Shown piece after piece: positions 1-8,555 of a stretch of 13,168 nucleotides of DNA. Position 1 is the stretch's first letter. Every line of letters starts with the position of its first letter. The DNA is taken from the NCBI GenBank assembly GCA_037447655.1, contig JBBHKE010003383.1, positions 235,380-248,547 of the forward strand, in the 5' to 3' direction. The position numbers and the translations under genes are program-made. The notes beneath the pieces were generated by a model that saw only the letters and a program-made list of their open reading frames with translations, had not been told where the DNA came from and did no database searches. The DNA comes from Zygnema cylindricum (lineage: Eukaryota > Streptophyta > Zygnematophyceae > Zygnematales > Zygnemataceae).

Positions 1-60
1 TCTCCCTCGCCCCCTCCCTCTCCCTCTCCCTCTCTTTCTCCCTCTCCCTCTTTCTCTTCC
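1..60. repeat. CT-rich low-complexity tract
   Basis: Almost pure pyrimidine sequence built from CCCTCT and CTCTTT units. The complementary purine-rich composition appears on the same strand at 706-877. It begins at the first base of the window, so its true left limit is unknown. Confidence 0.9.
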
Positions 61-705
61 CCTTCGTTATATCCAATCACTGTTAGCTAATAAATTTCAT
101 GCAGACCTCTCACTTTTCTTTTGTTTTTCTTGTTTTTACATTGTTTTTTGCAGGTTACTATAAGTTATCACCGATGGAGCTCTCCAGCTCTGAAGGAAAA
201 CTCTCCATTTTTGCGAGATTTTTGTTTGAATGATAGTCGAATGATAGTGGTGTAACAGACTGAGGACTCGGATATCTTTCTTTTTGCTCGCAGCTTCAAT
301 CATTAATAATTATAATCTGTAACAACATTGGGGGATCCGGCTTAATTCACTTGGAAAAGCGATGCTTGTGGTTAAACAATTTGGTGATGATCGCAGATGT
401 AAACAATCGGGCAGAAATATCAAGAACTATTCGGTGATTGGAGTTTCAAAATAAGGGCTGTTCTGTATCACTATTGTTATCTGTGGGAGTTGCATGAAAA
501 CGACAATTGTTTGACCCGACGAGAATGCCACTTAGAGCCTCCTGATTGGCCGCAAGGACACCAAGGTACATTTTAAAGTTTCATTTCAACCTCTTGCTAC
601 AGAATTCTAAATTTTTATCCATTTTTGGGAATTTGACGAGTTGACAAGATTTTTTAACCGCGAAAGGCATGTTTCCGGCAGATTTCTCCGAAGTTACATA
701 GTCTC
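61..705. other. No recognisable gene
   Basis: No recognisable coding region. The visible small structures are a perfect 10-bp direct repeat GAATGATAGT (228-237 and 239-248) and splice-acceptor-like pyrimidine plus CAG sequence near 140-152. One frame stays open from 403 to 573 and contains a donor-like CAAG/GTACAT at 565/566. No start, acceptor or protein family supports calling it an exon. Confidence 0.5.
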
Positions 706-877
706 AAGGGAGGAGAGGGAAAGGAAAGGAATGGAGGGAGGGAGGGAGGGAGGAGGGAGGGAGAGGGAGGAGGGAGGGAGAGATGGAGAGAGGTAGAGAG
801 GAGGGAAGAAATGAGAGGGAGAGGCAAAGAGAGAGGGAGAGAGAGATGGATAAGGGGAAGGAGAGGGAGATTAAAAG
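706..877. repeat. Homopurine GA tract with G-quadruplex motif
   Basis: About 170 bases are nearly all A and G, arranged as GGGA, GGA and GAGA units with only a few pyrimidine interruptions. At 736-750 four GGG runs are separated by single A residues, the classic short-loop G-quadruplex pattern. Long purine mirror-like tracts can also form triplex DNA. It is a simple-sequence repeat with no coding content. Confidence 0.9.
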
Positions 878-2790
878 AGTTAACTGTTCAACGAGTGACT
901 TTTGTGTAGTATTTTATTTACTAAAGGACTACAAAAAGTATTTACGTAAAGTGTGAATAGTTTTTTCGTTAAGAGTGAATACGTTTTGAAATAGTAATCA
1001 ACCAACCATTTTTTGTTTGAAGGTTGATGACCAAAAATGCTTTCCATTTTGACATTTTAATTTTACTTAGAAATGTGACGTTGTCCCTATTTTGTCCTTG
1101 CATTCCTTCTACTGTACTTCACAACTGATTTTCTTTTAAACATTGTGTTCGATGTTAAGTTTTTTCTTTGGTTCATTTTCAATTTTGAAAATTGTTATTG
1201 ATACTGTGAATCACAAAAGGTTTTGTGTTTTTTCTTCCTTTTTTTAACTTAGTTGTCATACTCATTAAATCACGCAATTTCCTGAATTTTTTTGTTTCTA
1301 GGAACATCGACAGGAAGGTTTAGTTTTTCCTTTTCAACTGAAAGATGGATGTATGCCTTCAATCACGTAATTGTCTAGAAATATTTTTGAGGAATTATGT
1401 TGGGTTTTAATCCCATGTGATATAATACATGTTAGGTTACTTAACGAACGTAATTGTCACAGTTTTCACTTTTAACCGTTTTGTCATGTCGCATTATACG
1501 TTATCTGAGATGGCTTGGAAGCTATATTGAAAGCTGTCTTCTTTGGTACAGAAAACTAAGTGGATTTCGTTTTTGATTTTTTGTTAATGGTTGTCAATTC
1601 TTCTTTTATTAGTTGAGAATTGTGGAAGACAAAATCCCTTTATCTGGGAATCCCTCCCTCGGAACATCTCTATCTTTCCCACTCCATATCCGGTAAACAC
1701 TTTATCAGGCAATTGACCAATCAGCATTTGTCCATGCACGATTCCTGGTCGACAGACACACTTTGACTTATAGTGCACGTATTACTAGAGGGTTATTATA
1801 TATAGCGTATCAAATTGCTTCCATACAGTTGAAGTATGGTTTGAGTGATGCAAATGATGCAAAAAAATCGGGTCACATTTCTCTTGTGAAGATGGAGCAA
1901 GATCGATACTAAGGTGTGTACTCAAGCTAATTCCTGGACTAGACTTTACAAGTTTAGGTAATATTGCTATGGATTTTTTTTATTTTTTTCATGACGTGCG
2001 CAAAAAAGTTTGTTAAGTATGTACGAGGGACGGCAAGAGATAACTAATAGATCATAGGTAACTAGGTGTGAGGTTGGGCATCATGTTTACAATGCAAAAA
2101 TGTGTATTTGTATGTTTTAATGCGTTTGTTTTTGTGTTGGTGCGTTGTGTTGTATCAATAGCCACATTTTTCAGCATGCCAGTTTGTTTTGCCATTTTTG
2201 CATAAAATAAGCATGCCAACTTTGTCATGTTGGGTAACGTGCCGGTATCCTCTTAGCGATAAATGATAGGTACATTTTTTTCACTTATTGAGAATTGGTA
2301 TTTTGGTTCTATACATCGATTGACGATATGGCAAATAATCAACCTATCTATTGGTTTAATGTTTTGGTTAGGAAAAATCGAAATAAAGACCATTATGCTG
2401 AAGGCTTTCTTAGGGTTTTATTGGGTACATTTAGAGAAAACCGCAATAAACAAGCGGAGACAACATGAGGTAAGAGCATTAGCTCTTATTTTAATTTTTT
2501 GAATTATTTTAATTCCCGCCTATAACTTGGCCAACCCAACTATGCAAATGTAATATTGTACTAAAGTGGAGTGATCGACATAATCTTGCACCGAAGGTAG
2601 GCCCTGCCCGATTTAGGGTTACAGATATTATGAAGTAATGGACATCGCACTTAAAGTTTTGTACTTTTCGTGCCATAGTACATGAGTTCGGACTTACGTA
2701 CATGACATCAGAAATGTACTGGCGACAAACATTCCATTGTGACCACCCAATGCATTTCACCCTTTCACAGTTTCACCATGCGATAACCAG
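878..2790. other. AT-rich intergenic sequence, no gene seen
   Basis: Rich in T runs and stop codons in every frame. The only structures seen are a 7-bp inverted repeat ATCAACC/GGTTGAT (997-1028), two CACG(C/T)AATT-type motifs near 1271 and 1364, and a repeated AGCATGCCA near 2174 and 2211. The short frames on both strands (up to about 90 codons) resemble no family and overlap each other. Confidence 0.5.
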
Positions 2791-3019
2791 TACATCGTGT
2801 ATCGCTATTAGTGTTGTTAGTGTTAATAACTTTTCGCCACTTAAAACATCTTTTCTCCGTACAAAGTTGTCCGATTTTCAATTTGAGACCGTCAATCGGA
2901 AGCTGAGAATCTTACCTTTCAATCGCAACCGTACGATCCACAATCCGACAAGTGTGTACGGAGAAAAGATGTTTTAAGTGGCAAATAAAACATAAACACT
3001 AATAGCGATTCATGGTGTA
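2791..3019. mobile_element. MITE with long terminal inverted repeats
   Basis: A 229-bp element whose two ends are inverted copies of each other. ATCGCTATTAGTGTT at 2801-2815 is matched exactly in reverse complement at 2995-3009. A 28-bp block at 2836-2863 is matched exactly by 2955-2982. Weaker matching continues inward to about 2880 and 2940. The outermost bases (TACATCGTG and its partner at 3011-3019) also pair imperfectly and give TA at both edges, consistent with a TA target duplication of the Tc1/mariner kind, although the ends are too degraded to be sure. There is no coding capacity, so it is non-autonomous. A second terminus of the family lies at 12476-12498. Confidence 0.8.
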
Positions 3020-3071
3020 ATGTGTGGCGTATCTAATCGGAACCGCTTCGGTTTTTGAAACCGGCAGTAAT

Positions 3072-3079
3072 CCCGGTTT
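3072..3079. repeat. Left target-site duplication of the hAT element
   Basis: CCCGGTTT directly abuts the left terminal inverted repeat and is repeated exactly at 3702-3709 beyond the right one. Eight-base duplications are the hallmark of hAT insertion. Confidence 0.9.
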
Positions 3080-3701
3080 CAGAGGTCGCAAACGGTCAAC
3101 CGAAACCGTGACCGCCAGTTAACCGACCGCCCGCGCCGGATCCGGAACGGATTCGGTTGCCAAATTTTGGGGGTCGGGCGGTTACGGTCGGTTGACTCAC
3201 CAGGAAATAAAAAACGGTCAGTTACGGTCGGTCAAACAAAACCAAAAAAAATGAAAATTTTGTACTTTTTTTTTCCAAATTATTGATCTTTGTACTTTTG
3301 GTATCGTGGAAGTACGTGGCATCGTGATTAGCGTCGCAAATCTGACATGGTTATGTAGTAAGCTATTTATTTCGCAAATCAAAGGGAACGCGACAAAGCG
3401 TCGCAAATCTGACACGGTAGTACACTATTCATTTCGCAAATCTTAGGGAACGCGACAAATCGTAATTATTGGCTTATTTCGTTGTACATTGATTAATTTT
3501 GTACTTTTTCGGTTACGGGCGGGCATGGTTAGTCGCGAAAAATCAAGATTCCGTTGATTTTTTTTTTCGTAAACGACGGTCGGTTAACGGTTAACAATTT
3601 TGGAGCGTGACTAAACTCGGTCGGAGGTCGGTTACTCAGATTTTGAAAAAAAATAAACGGTCGGTTTCGGGTACGATTTTTTTTGACTTTTGCGACCCCT
3701 G
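3080..3701. mobile_element. Non-autonomous hAT transposon
   Basis: A complete 622-bp insertion. The left end CAGAGGTCGCAAAC and the reverse complement of the right end CAGGGGTCGCAAAA match each other and the usual hAT pattern (CAG.G followed by TCG and CAAA). Exact 8-bp duplications CCCGGTTT flank it. The subterminal regions are packed with GGTCGGTT and AACCGACC variants on both strands, as expected for clustered transposase-binding motifs in hAT ends. The centre holds a tandem duplication (3331-3460) instead of a transposase, so it would need an enzyme supplied in trans. Identical duplications and well-preserved tips suggest a comparatively recent insertion. Confidence 0.92.
3331..3460. repeat. 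Two-copy tandem repeat inside the hAT element
   Basis: Two units of about 65 bp, 3331-3397 and 3398-3460. Each begins GCGTCGCAAATCTGACA, passes through TATT(T/C)ATTTCGCAAATC and ends GGGAACGCGACAAA. TCGCAAA resembles the TCGCAAA of the terminal inverted repeats, so the units may carry extra internal copies of a terminus-like motif. Confidence 0.85.
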
Positions 3702-3709
3702 CCCGGTTT
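3702..3709. repeat. Right target-site duplication of the hAT element
   Basis: Exact repeat of CCCGGTTT at 3072-3079. Confidence 0.9.
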
Positions 3710-3888
3710 TAATTGTACCAGTTTGAGTAGAACTGGCGATATTTTGAGTACACGTTTTCTTTTACTGGGTTTGCAGATCAGTTGAGTTTCACAGAACCCC
3801 TTCGTACTAGAGCGGTTTTGGACGATAAATAAGGACGAATTTTCGTCGTCGAACGCAAAGAAACTGCGGTTGAAAGATGAAACCCGAC

Positions 3889-4183
3889 AAAAACCCTATG
3901 AAACCCTTAAAAACCTTAAAAAGAAAAAATACCCGTAAACGCCCCTCAAAATATCCTTAAAAAGTGTTAAACCAGAGGCTAAAACTTAATTATGCGTTAC
4001 GAATTCGTTTGTCCAATTAAAGACAAATAATATGTTGTACAATACAGGTAAGGTTCGTTAGTTGTTTCACCCGTGGTGTGCAGGGTGTGCAAGTCTCTTA
4101 CACGAGGCGAAATGCGCCGAGACTTGCACACTTTGCAAAATACCGCCCGGGTACCACGGATTTTTAGGGTCATAGGGTTGTTG
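3889..4183. repeat. Foldback segment with nested inverted repeats
   Basis: Outer arms share AACCCTATGA followed by CCC and TAAAAA in inverted orientation (about 3891-3914 and 4159-4181). Inside, CCGTGGT at 4071-4077 pairs with ACCACGG at 4153-4159, and inside that lies the strong hairpin at 4085-4131. Three nested levels of symmetry suggest a small foldback or MITE-like element, but no target duplication was found, so the limits are uncertain. Confidence 0.45.
4085..4131. repeat. Strong hairpin, 13-bp perfect stem
   Basis: GTGTGCAAGTCTC at 4085-4097 is the exact reverse complement of 4119-4131. The 21-base loop contains a second stem, GGCG (4106-4109) with CGCC (4115-4118), leaving an 8-base bulge on one side. 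It could extrude as a cruciform or fold in RNA. Confidence 0.85.
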
Positions 4184-4882
4184 GTTGTGTATTTTTTTTA
4201 AATAAAAAAAAACACGAATGAGATAAAAACCCTAAACATATTTATACACACGACGCGCCGCGCGGCCCGTGGCGTCATAAAGCGAAATTGGAGTGAAATG
4301 TGTGAAGGGCGACGTGGACGCTTCGCACGCGACCTGCACACCTAAAAATGCTTTATTCAGTACAGTACGGTGGTAGCGTAATTTTACTATTTTTGGTTGT
4401 TCATAACATAGTTCAAAAGTAGACATTTTTATGGTAGGCCTTTGATATGCGCACAAAACTTGGCATAAAACTCGCGAAGAGTAAGCATACTGTATGTGCG
4501 TGCGTTGTGCACACTCTTGTACGAACGTACGAATATGACGTATCATCATAGTACAGCGCACGCCGCCGGATGAAATTTTTTAGCGAACTGACACGGCGTA
4601 GGATGACATTCTGTGGGAAAATAAACCCGAAAAAAAAAAACGCGGACGTAAGTTTTATCTTTAGTTGTGTTATGGGCATTTCATGTGATCTTCTTAGATC
4701 GCTGCTTTGATCAGCGACTGTCCGATCGTCCAAATCTGACGGTTTAAATAAAAAATACCTCAAAACTTACGGAAAAACAAAAATTTGTCCGAATGTTTTT
4801 CAAAATTTAGGCATGACGTTTTGTTCTCTATCGATTTATGTGCAACGCAACCCCGTCACTATTGTTTTTCATTTTGCGACCA
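4184..4882. other. No gene seen; CpG-rich patch at 4251-4345
   Basis: No recognisable coding region. A short CpG-rich patch includes the perfect palindrome GCCGCGCGGC (4257-4266) inside a GACGC/GCGTC pair. Two overlapping minus-strand frames cross it, but they resemble no known protein and disagree in frame. Confidence 0.5.
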
Positions 4883-4913
4883 ATACAATATGGGTCTTAA
4901 GGCCATATTGTAT
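4883..4913. repeat. 11-bp inverted repeat, with a third copy nearby
   Basis: ATACAATATGG (4883-4893) pairs with CCATATTGTAT (4903-4913) across a 9-base loop. A further CATATTGTATG follows at 4931-4941. Just downstream, 4965-4997 contains another imperfect palindrome around AACTATG and CATAGTT. Confidence 0.75.
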
Positions 4914-5080
4914 GTTTTGAGTACAATAGACATATTGTATGGGCCTACTTTCACCTACTTTTTGAACTATGGTTCAAAACATAGTTGTTCAAATCGCGCG
5001 GATTTTTCAAATTTTCCGATTGAAACGTAAATTTGTGACTTTTGAAAAAAATCGCAAAAAAACGTCTACTGAAACTGAAA

Positions 5081-5110
5081 CTGAAAATTTCTGAAAATTT
5101 ATGAAAACCT
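5081..5110. repeat. 10-bp tandem repeat
   Basis: CTGAAAATTT occurs twice in a row and is followed by the variant ATGAAAACCT. It is preceded by GAAACT repeats from about 5071. Simple-sequence expansion. Confidence 0.8.
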
Positions 5111-5191
5111 GTAAACAAATTACGGTAACTGTACATTTTTTTACGGATATGTACGGAATTCCAGAAAAAGATATGTCGTAGTTATTGGTGC

Positions 5192-5217
5192 TTTCTGTTC
5201 AGTGAACTGAACAGAAA
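5192..5217. repeat. 26-bp near-perfect palindrome
   Basis: TTTCTGTTCAGT (5192-5203), a GA spacer, then the exact reverse complement ACTGAACAGAAA (5206-5217). It is the longest tight palindrome in the window. The flanks do not continue the symmetry, so it is not obviously the junction of two inverted elements. Confidence 0.9.
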
Positions 5218-5466
5218 TATCACGGAACTTGTATGTTATTTCATCGAAAATGTACGGGCATTTTCGAAAAGAGACGTCAAACGTCACACTAATTTCGCGC
5301 GGTAAGTTTGAAAATTGTACGGGCGTCTTCTTCAATTTTTTTTTTAAGAAGCCGCCATGGAATATTGAAAATTTATGCCTGTCACATAGGCTCAGTCGGA
5401 ATTTGATGAAATTTTACATTTGAGAACGTTTGAACCCGCGTAAGGCATGTTCTCCATTAGGCGGTC

Positions 5467-5507
5467 CCAGTAAACATGCGGATAAGTCTATTTCTCATGT
5501 TTACTGG
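5467..5507. repeat. 12-bp inverted repeat
   Basis: CCAGTAAACATG (5467-5478) and CATGTTTACTGG (5496-5507) are exact reverse complements with a 17-base loop. CCAGTAGACATG recurs near 6035 and CCAGTAAACA near 6112, so this motif is part of a local repeat family. Confidence 0.85.
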
Positions 5508-5513
5508 CACGGC

Positions 5514-5545
5514 CTTCCATTATGTCATGCTTCCATTATGTCGTG
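5514..5545. repeat. 16-bp tandem duplication
   Basis: CTTCCATTATGTCATG (5514-5529) is followed directly by CTTCCATTATGTCGTG (5530-5545), differing at one base. Confidence 0.9.
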
Positions 5546-5915
5546 CCAATAGACATCGTTTCTCAATTATGATTGGCGCCACGGAGGTTAATTTCAGATT
5601 CTTAAAATCTATAAATATTCTTCAAGCTGGAAATCTGTACATAATATTTGTAAGGGCAGAGGTAGTTAATGATTCGTACAAAATTTTTGCGACCTGATTT
5701 TAATTTTGAAATTGAAAATCAAAATTTCGAAACGGAATGTCAAAAGGCGCCGCAATTTTTTAAGGTCACCTGATGTCAGAAGGAGCGTGCGAAGATATTT
5801 CGGTCGACTTCATACACCGTGGCGGAAGGCACATGGCGTGTAGAACGTGTTCGATTCTCATCGCTTGTTCGTGGTGGATTGTTTTTTACTTTTCACATGT
5901 ACCAATGGTACGCGA

Positions 5916-5953
5916 CCAGTCTGAAGAAACCGAGGAGAGTCTCTTCAAACTGG
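5916..5953. repeat. 12-bp imperfect hairpin
   Basis: CCAGTCTGAAGA (5916-5927) pairs with TCTTCAAACTGG (5942-5953) with one mismatch across a 14-base loop. A further palindrome, GTACC-AAT-GGTAC, precedes it near 5899-5911, and CTTTTCAC/GTGAAAA flanks the whole group at about 5888 and 5988. Confidence 0.7.
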
Positions 5954-6995
5954 ACGATGTGCGTAATTGCTTCACGAATCTAAAAAAGTGAAAAATCCAA
6001 CAGTCGATACTTACGCCTATAATATTGGAGCCATCCAGTAGACATGTTTCGTCATGTTTCGTCTGACAAAAAAATAAAAATTGGTACGAATCTGTACGAA
6101 ATCGTATGGCGTCCAGTAAACAACCCCACTTTTCCTCTAATGGAAGTTCACCCTAAGCCAAGCCATGTATGCAGCGTAGCCTAATTTCGTCGTCTCCACT
6201 ACCAGTTGATTAAAGAATTCCGATTCCGTCATGGAGTGTGATATTTTATTAAACAGTTGTAGTATTTTAGCGCTCATTTAACGGGAAAAACTTGCAAACT
6301 GCGCTATATGTATAAGTTTTTTTTTTCATGTACGGAATAGTACGGAAGGAAATTCATTAACGGTTTTTAACGATTTGTTCAAAAGGTTCAATGCGTTCGT
6401 TACGTATAATTCGTTGCGATTGGTACGTTCGCACTAATCGCCGTGAACAACTATGGTTCAAAAGTATCGAAAACTCGCAATATTGCGAATCGTAGATATG
6501 ACCGGAGATTCTCAATTATTGAATGAAAATCGTATCAGATTATATCGTTAGCATTTTTGTACGATGAGTAACGCTTAGTTTAAATATGCTTTTCCCACTG
6601 TGCTCCTACTGTGCTTCGACCAATAGGAGGACTGTACGGTATGCATTGTAGAATCTACTCTACCAATATTCTGCGTTGTCAAAGGTACTCCGTCCGATTT
6701 TTTTATTTATATTTTGACGGGCATTGTCGGACAGTTTGAAGCGATTAGTGTACGGAATTTGAGGCTATGTACTTAGCGCGGTTTTCGCCGACTATTTAAT
6801 GCCACGCTGGCATTCCAAGATCTGGATCTGACACTCAGACTCTATACAGACAATGCACAGTCGATTTCCTGAGTCAACGGACGATTTTCTTAAAGATCGA
6901 AGGTTTAAAACCGTAAATGCAGCATGATCTGGAGGCTCCGTTGCTTACAATAGTTTTCTCTCCCTCCCGAATTTCCGTACCCAAAAAGTTTTGAA
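5954..6995. other. No gene seen; short repeats and palindromes
   Basis: No recognisable coding region. CATGTTTCGT is duplicated in tandem at 6043-6062, and TCGCAATATTGCGA at 6475-6488 is a perfect 14-bp palindrome. CTATGGTTCAAAA near 6451 repeats the motif at about 4969. GTACGGAA-type words recur here as across much of the window. Confidence 0.5.
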
Positions 6996-7024
6996 ATTCT
7001 GTGGTCTCCATTGACCCACAGAAT
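6996..7024. repeat. 9-bp perfect hairpin
   Basis: ATTCTGTGG (6996-7004) and CCACAGAAT (7016-7024) pair exactly around an 11-base loop. No T-run follows, and the context is not bacterial, so it is not called a terminator. Confidence 0.7.
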
Positions 7025-7969
7025 GAGCAGCCTATGTAAAGCCTCTAGGATAATATTTGCCCCTTCTACTTTCCCGCTGAATAAGCGCCGCCCAGGCACA
7101 CAAATATTCAGACCACTCATCCCGTCCAAATTTGCGGCTGATTTGGTTTCGGAATTCGGATCCTTCGGGAAGATCCGCGCAGGGGTAACATTCTCACATG
7201 ATTAGTTTCTTGTGAAATTGCGACCGTGGTTTGGAGTTTTCATCCGGGACAAAAAAAAGGATTGTGATGACGCATCAGCGTGGAGAAAGTCTCTAGAGAA
7301 ATCAGAAGTGTCCTTCGTCAAAGCACAGAAGGTACAGAGACTACAGTACTGTACTGTACTGTACTGTCTCAGGCTTGATGACGTAATATTGCAAAAGCGT
7401 CATTGATAACGCACTCACGCCGTCATTTTAAGTGCGCACAGTACAGCACTGTACTGCACTGTTGCATTACCGTACCGTTTTTTAAAATACAATCAAACAC
7501 GGTCGTTACTGCTTTCCTGGAGCGTCCGAGCTAGGGTTTCCGCTTTCCACGCCTTTGCGCGTGCCACACACGATTTGGCGGGCGGCGAGCACGCTGGAAA
7601 CACAGCCGCGCGATGTTTCCCGCCACGTGGAGAATATTGTCGTCGGCTTTGGGCGGTTAATTCGATCGAATGTCGTACATACCGTTTCGCCGATCTGAAG
7701 ACTGCGACGGATACTAACAACGATTTCGAGTCATCGTTCTTGAACCAACCTTTTCCTGGCGTGTGTCTCTTGTCTTTTGTGTACGGCATTGCGGCAGAAA
7801 ACAATTGGTGGATGCCAAGTTTTAACAAAAAGGCGGACGGAAAAGAAAAGTGCGGGAACAATAGCTGAGTTTGTTAGTAAAGTGCGAACGTAAACTGCGT
7901 AAAAGGAGGAATTTTATTTTCAATTCGAGATTTCAATTCATGCCGTTTTTTTAGAGACTAGTAAATCAC
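7025..7969. other. No gene seen; GC-richer block at about 7500-7870
   Basis: No recognisable coding region. Overlapping frames of roughly 97 codons (+) and 122 codons (-) occupy 7493-7868. The forward one has no ATG at its start, and neither encodes a recognisable motif. A CGGATC/GATCCG hairpin lies at about 7158-7178 and an ATGACG/CGTCAT hairpin at about 7378-7404. Confidence 0.45.
7345..7367. repeat. GTACT pentanucleotide microsatellite
   Basis: Four to five tandem TACTG units. A degenerate relative, GTACAGCACTGTACTGCACTG, lies at about 7440-7461. Its partly complementary words mean the two tracts could pair. Confidence 0.9.
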
Positions 7970-8013
7970 GCCCGTTACACGGGCATGGAGTGTGTCCTAT
8001 TTTTCATGCCCGT
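7970..8013. repeat. Alternating GCCCGT/ACGGGC hairpin motifs
   Basis: GCCCGT (7970-7975) pairs with ACGGGC (7979-7984), while the overlapping ACGGGCATG (7979-7987) pairs instead with CATGCCCGT (8005-8013), so two hairpins are mutually exclusive. Related CATGCC words followed by ACAC continue at about 8055-8068 and lead into the tandem array. Confidence 0.7.
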
Positions 8014-8075
8014 CACACAAACTTGGACAGTGTTCCGTTTATCATGCCCTTTTTTCATGCCTGTTACACTTGGGA

Positions 8076-8555
8076 CCGTGTCATGTTTATCAAAACATCA
8101 AAGTACTATTGAACTGTTTTACACTTCCGTACGGACTTTTGTAGATGCGAGCCAAACCAAAACGATTGCCGCAAACTGGTTGACAGGATCGAGCAACCAT
8201 GATCGAAGGGGGACAGTGTCCCGTTTCTCATGCCGCATGGACCGCGTCTTGTTTGTCAAAACGTCAAAGTACTTTTTGTACTATTCAAGGCGCCCGTACG
8301 TACATTTGTAGATGCGACCCAAAACTACACAACGATTGACTGAAATTTGCGATTTGTCCCGCGTCCTGTTTATCAAAACGTCCAAGTACTTTTTGTACTA
8401 TTCAAGGCGTCCGAAAGTACATTTGTAGACGGGACCCAAAACTGCACAACGATTGATGGAAATTTGCAATTTGTCCCGCGTCCTATTTATCAAAACGTTC
8501 AAGTACTTTTTGTACTATTCAAGGCGTCCGTACGTACATTTGTAGACGAGACCCA
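8076..8555 (+). repeat. Tandem array of about 117-bp units
   Basis: Two clean full units are 8242-8358 and 8359-8475, each 117 bp. A third starts at 8476 and is broken after 8555. A diverged, longer first unit starts near 8076. Each clean unit begins CCGCGTC, contains TCAAAACGT, the hairpin AGTAC-TTTTT-GTACT, CAAGGCG, ACATTTGTAGA and GACCCA, and ends ACAACGATTG then AAATTTGC. The missing 3' part of the third unit resumes at 8781. Short frames here repeat with the DNA and are not genes. Confidence 0.9.

Noticed and set aside
403-573. Open frame of 57 codons with a donor-like CAAG/GTACAT
   Set aside because: It has no ATG in a useful position, a weak acceptor and no recognisable family. Its length is not exceptional.
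4220-4240. AAACCCTAAAC, resembling a plant telomere repeat
   Set aside because: There is only one degenerate unit, so it is coincidental.
5773-5991. 72-codon plus-strand frame
   Set aside because: It is composed largely of hairpin-forming repeat sequence and shows no family resemblance.
5442-6150. Possible larger TIR element (TCTCCATTAG at 5451 and CTAATGGAAG at 6137)
   Set aside because: Only about 7-10 bases match well, the rest aligns poorly, and no target duplication was found.
6996-7024. Hairpin considered as a bacterial rho-independent terminator
   Set aside because: No U-tract follows, and nothing in the window suggests bacterial genes.
7493-7868. Overlapping 122-codon (-) and 97-codon (+) frames in a GC-richer block
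   Set aside because: They oppose each other, the forward one does not start with ATG, and neither shows a domain. A GC-richer block naturally has fewer stops.
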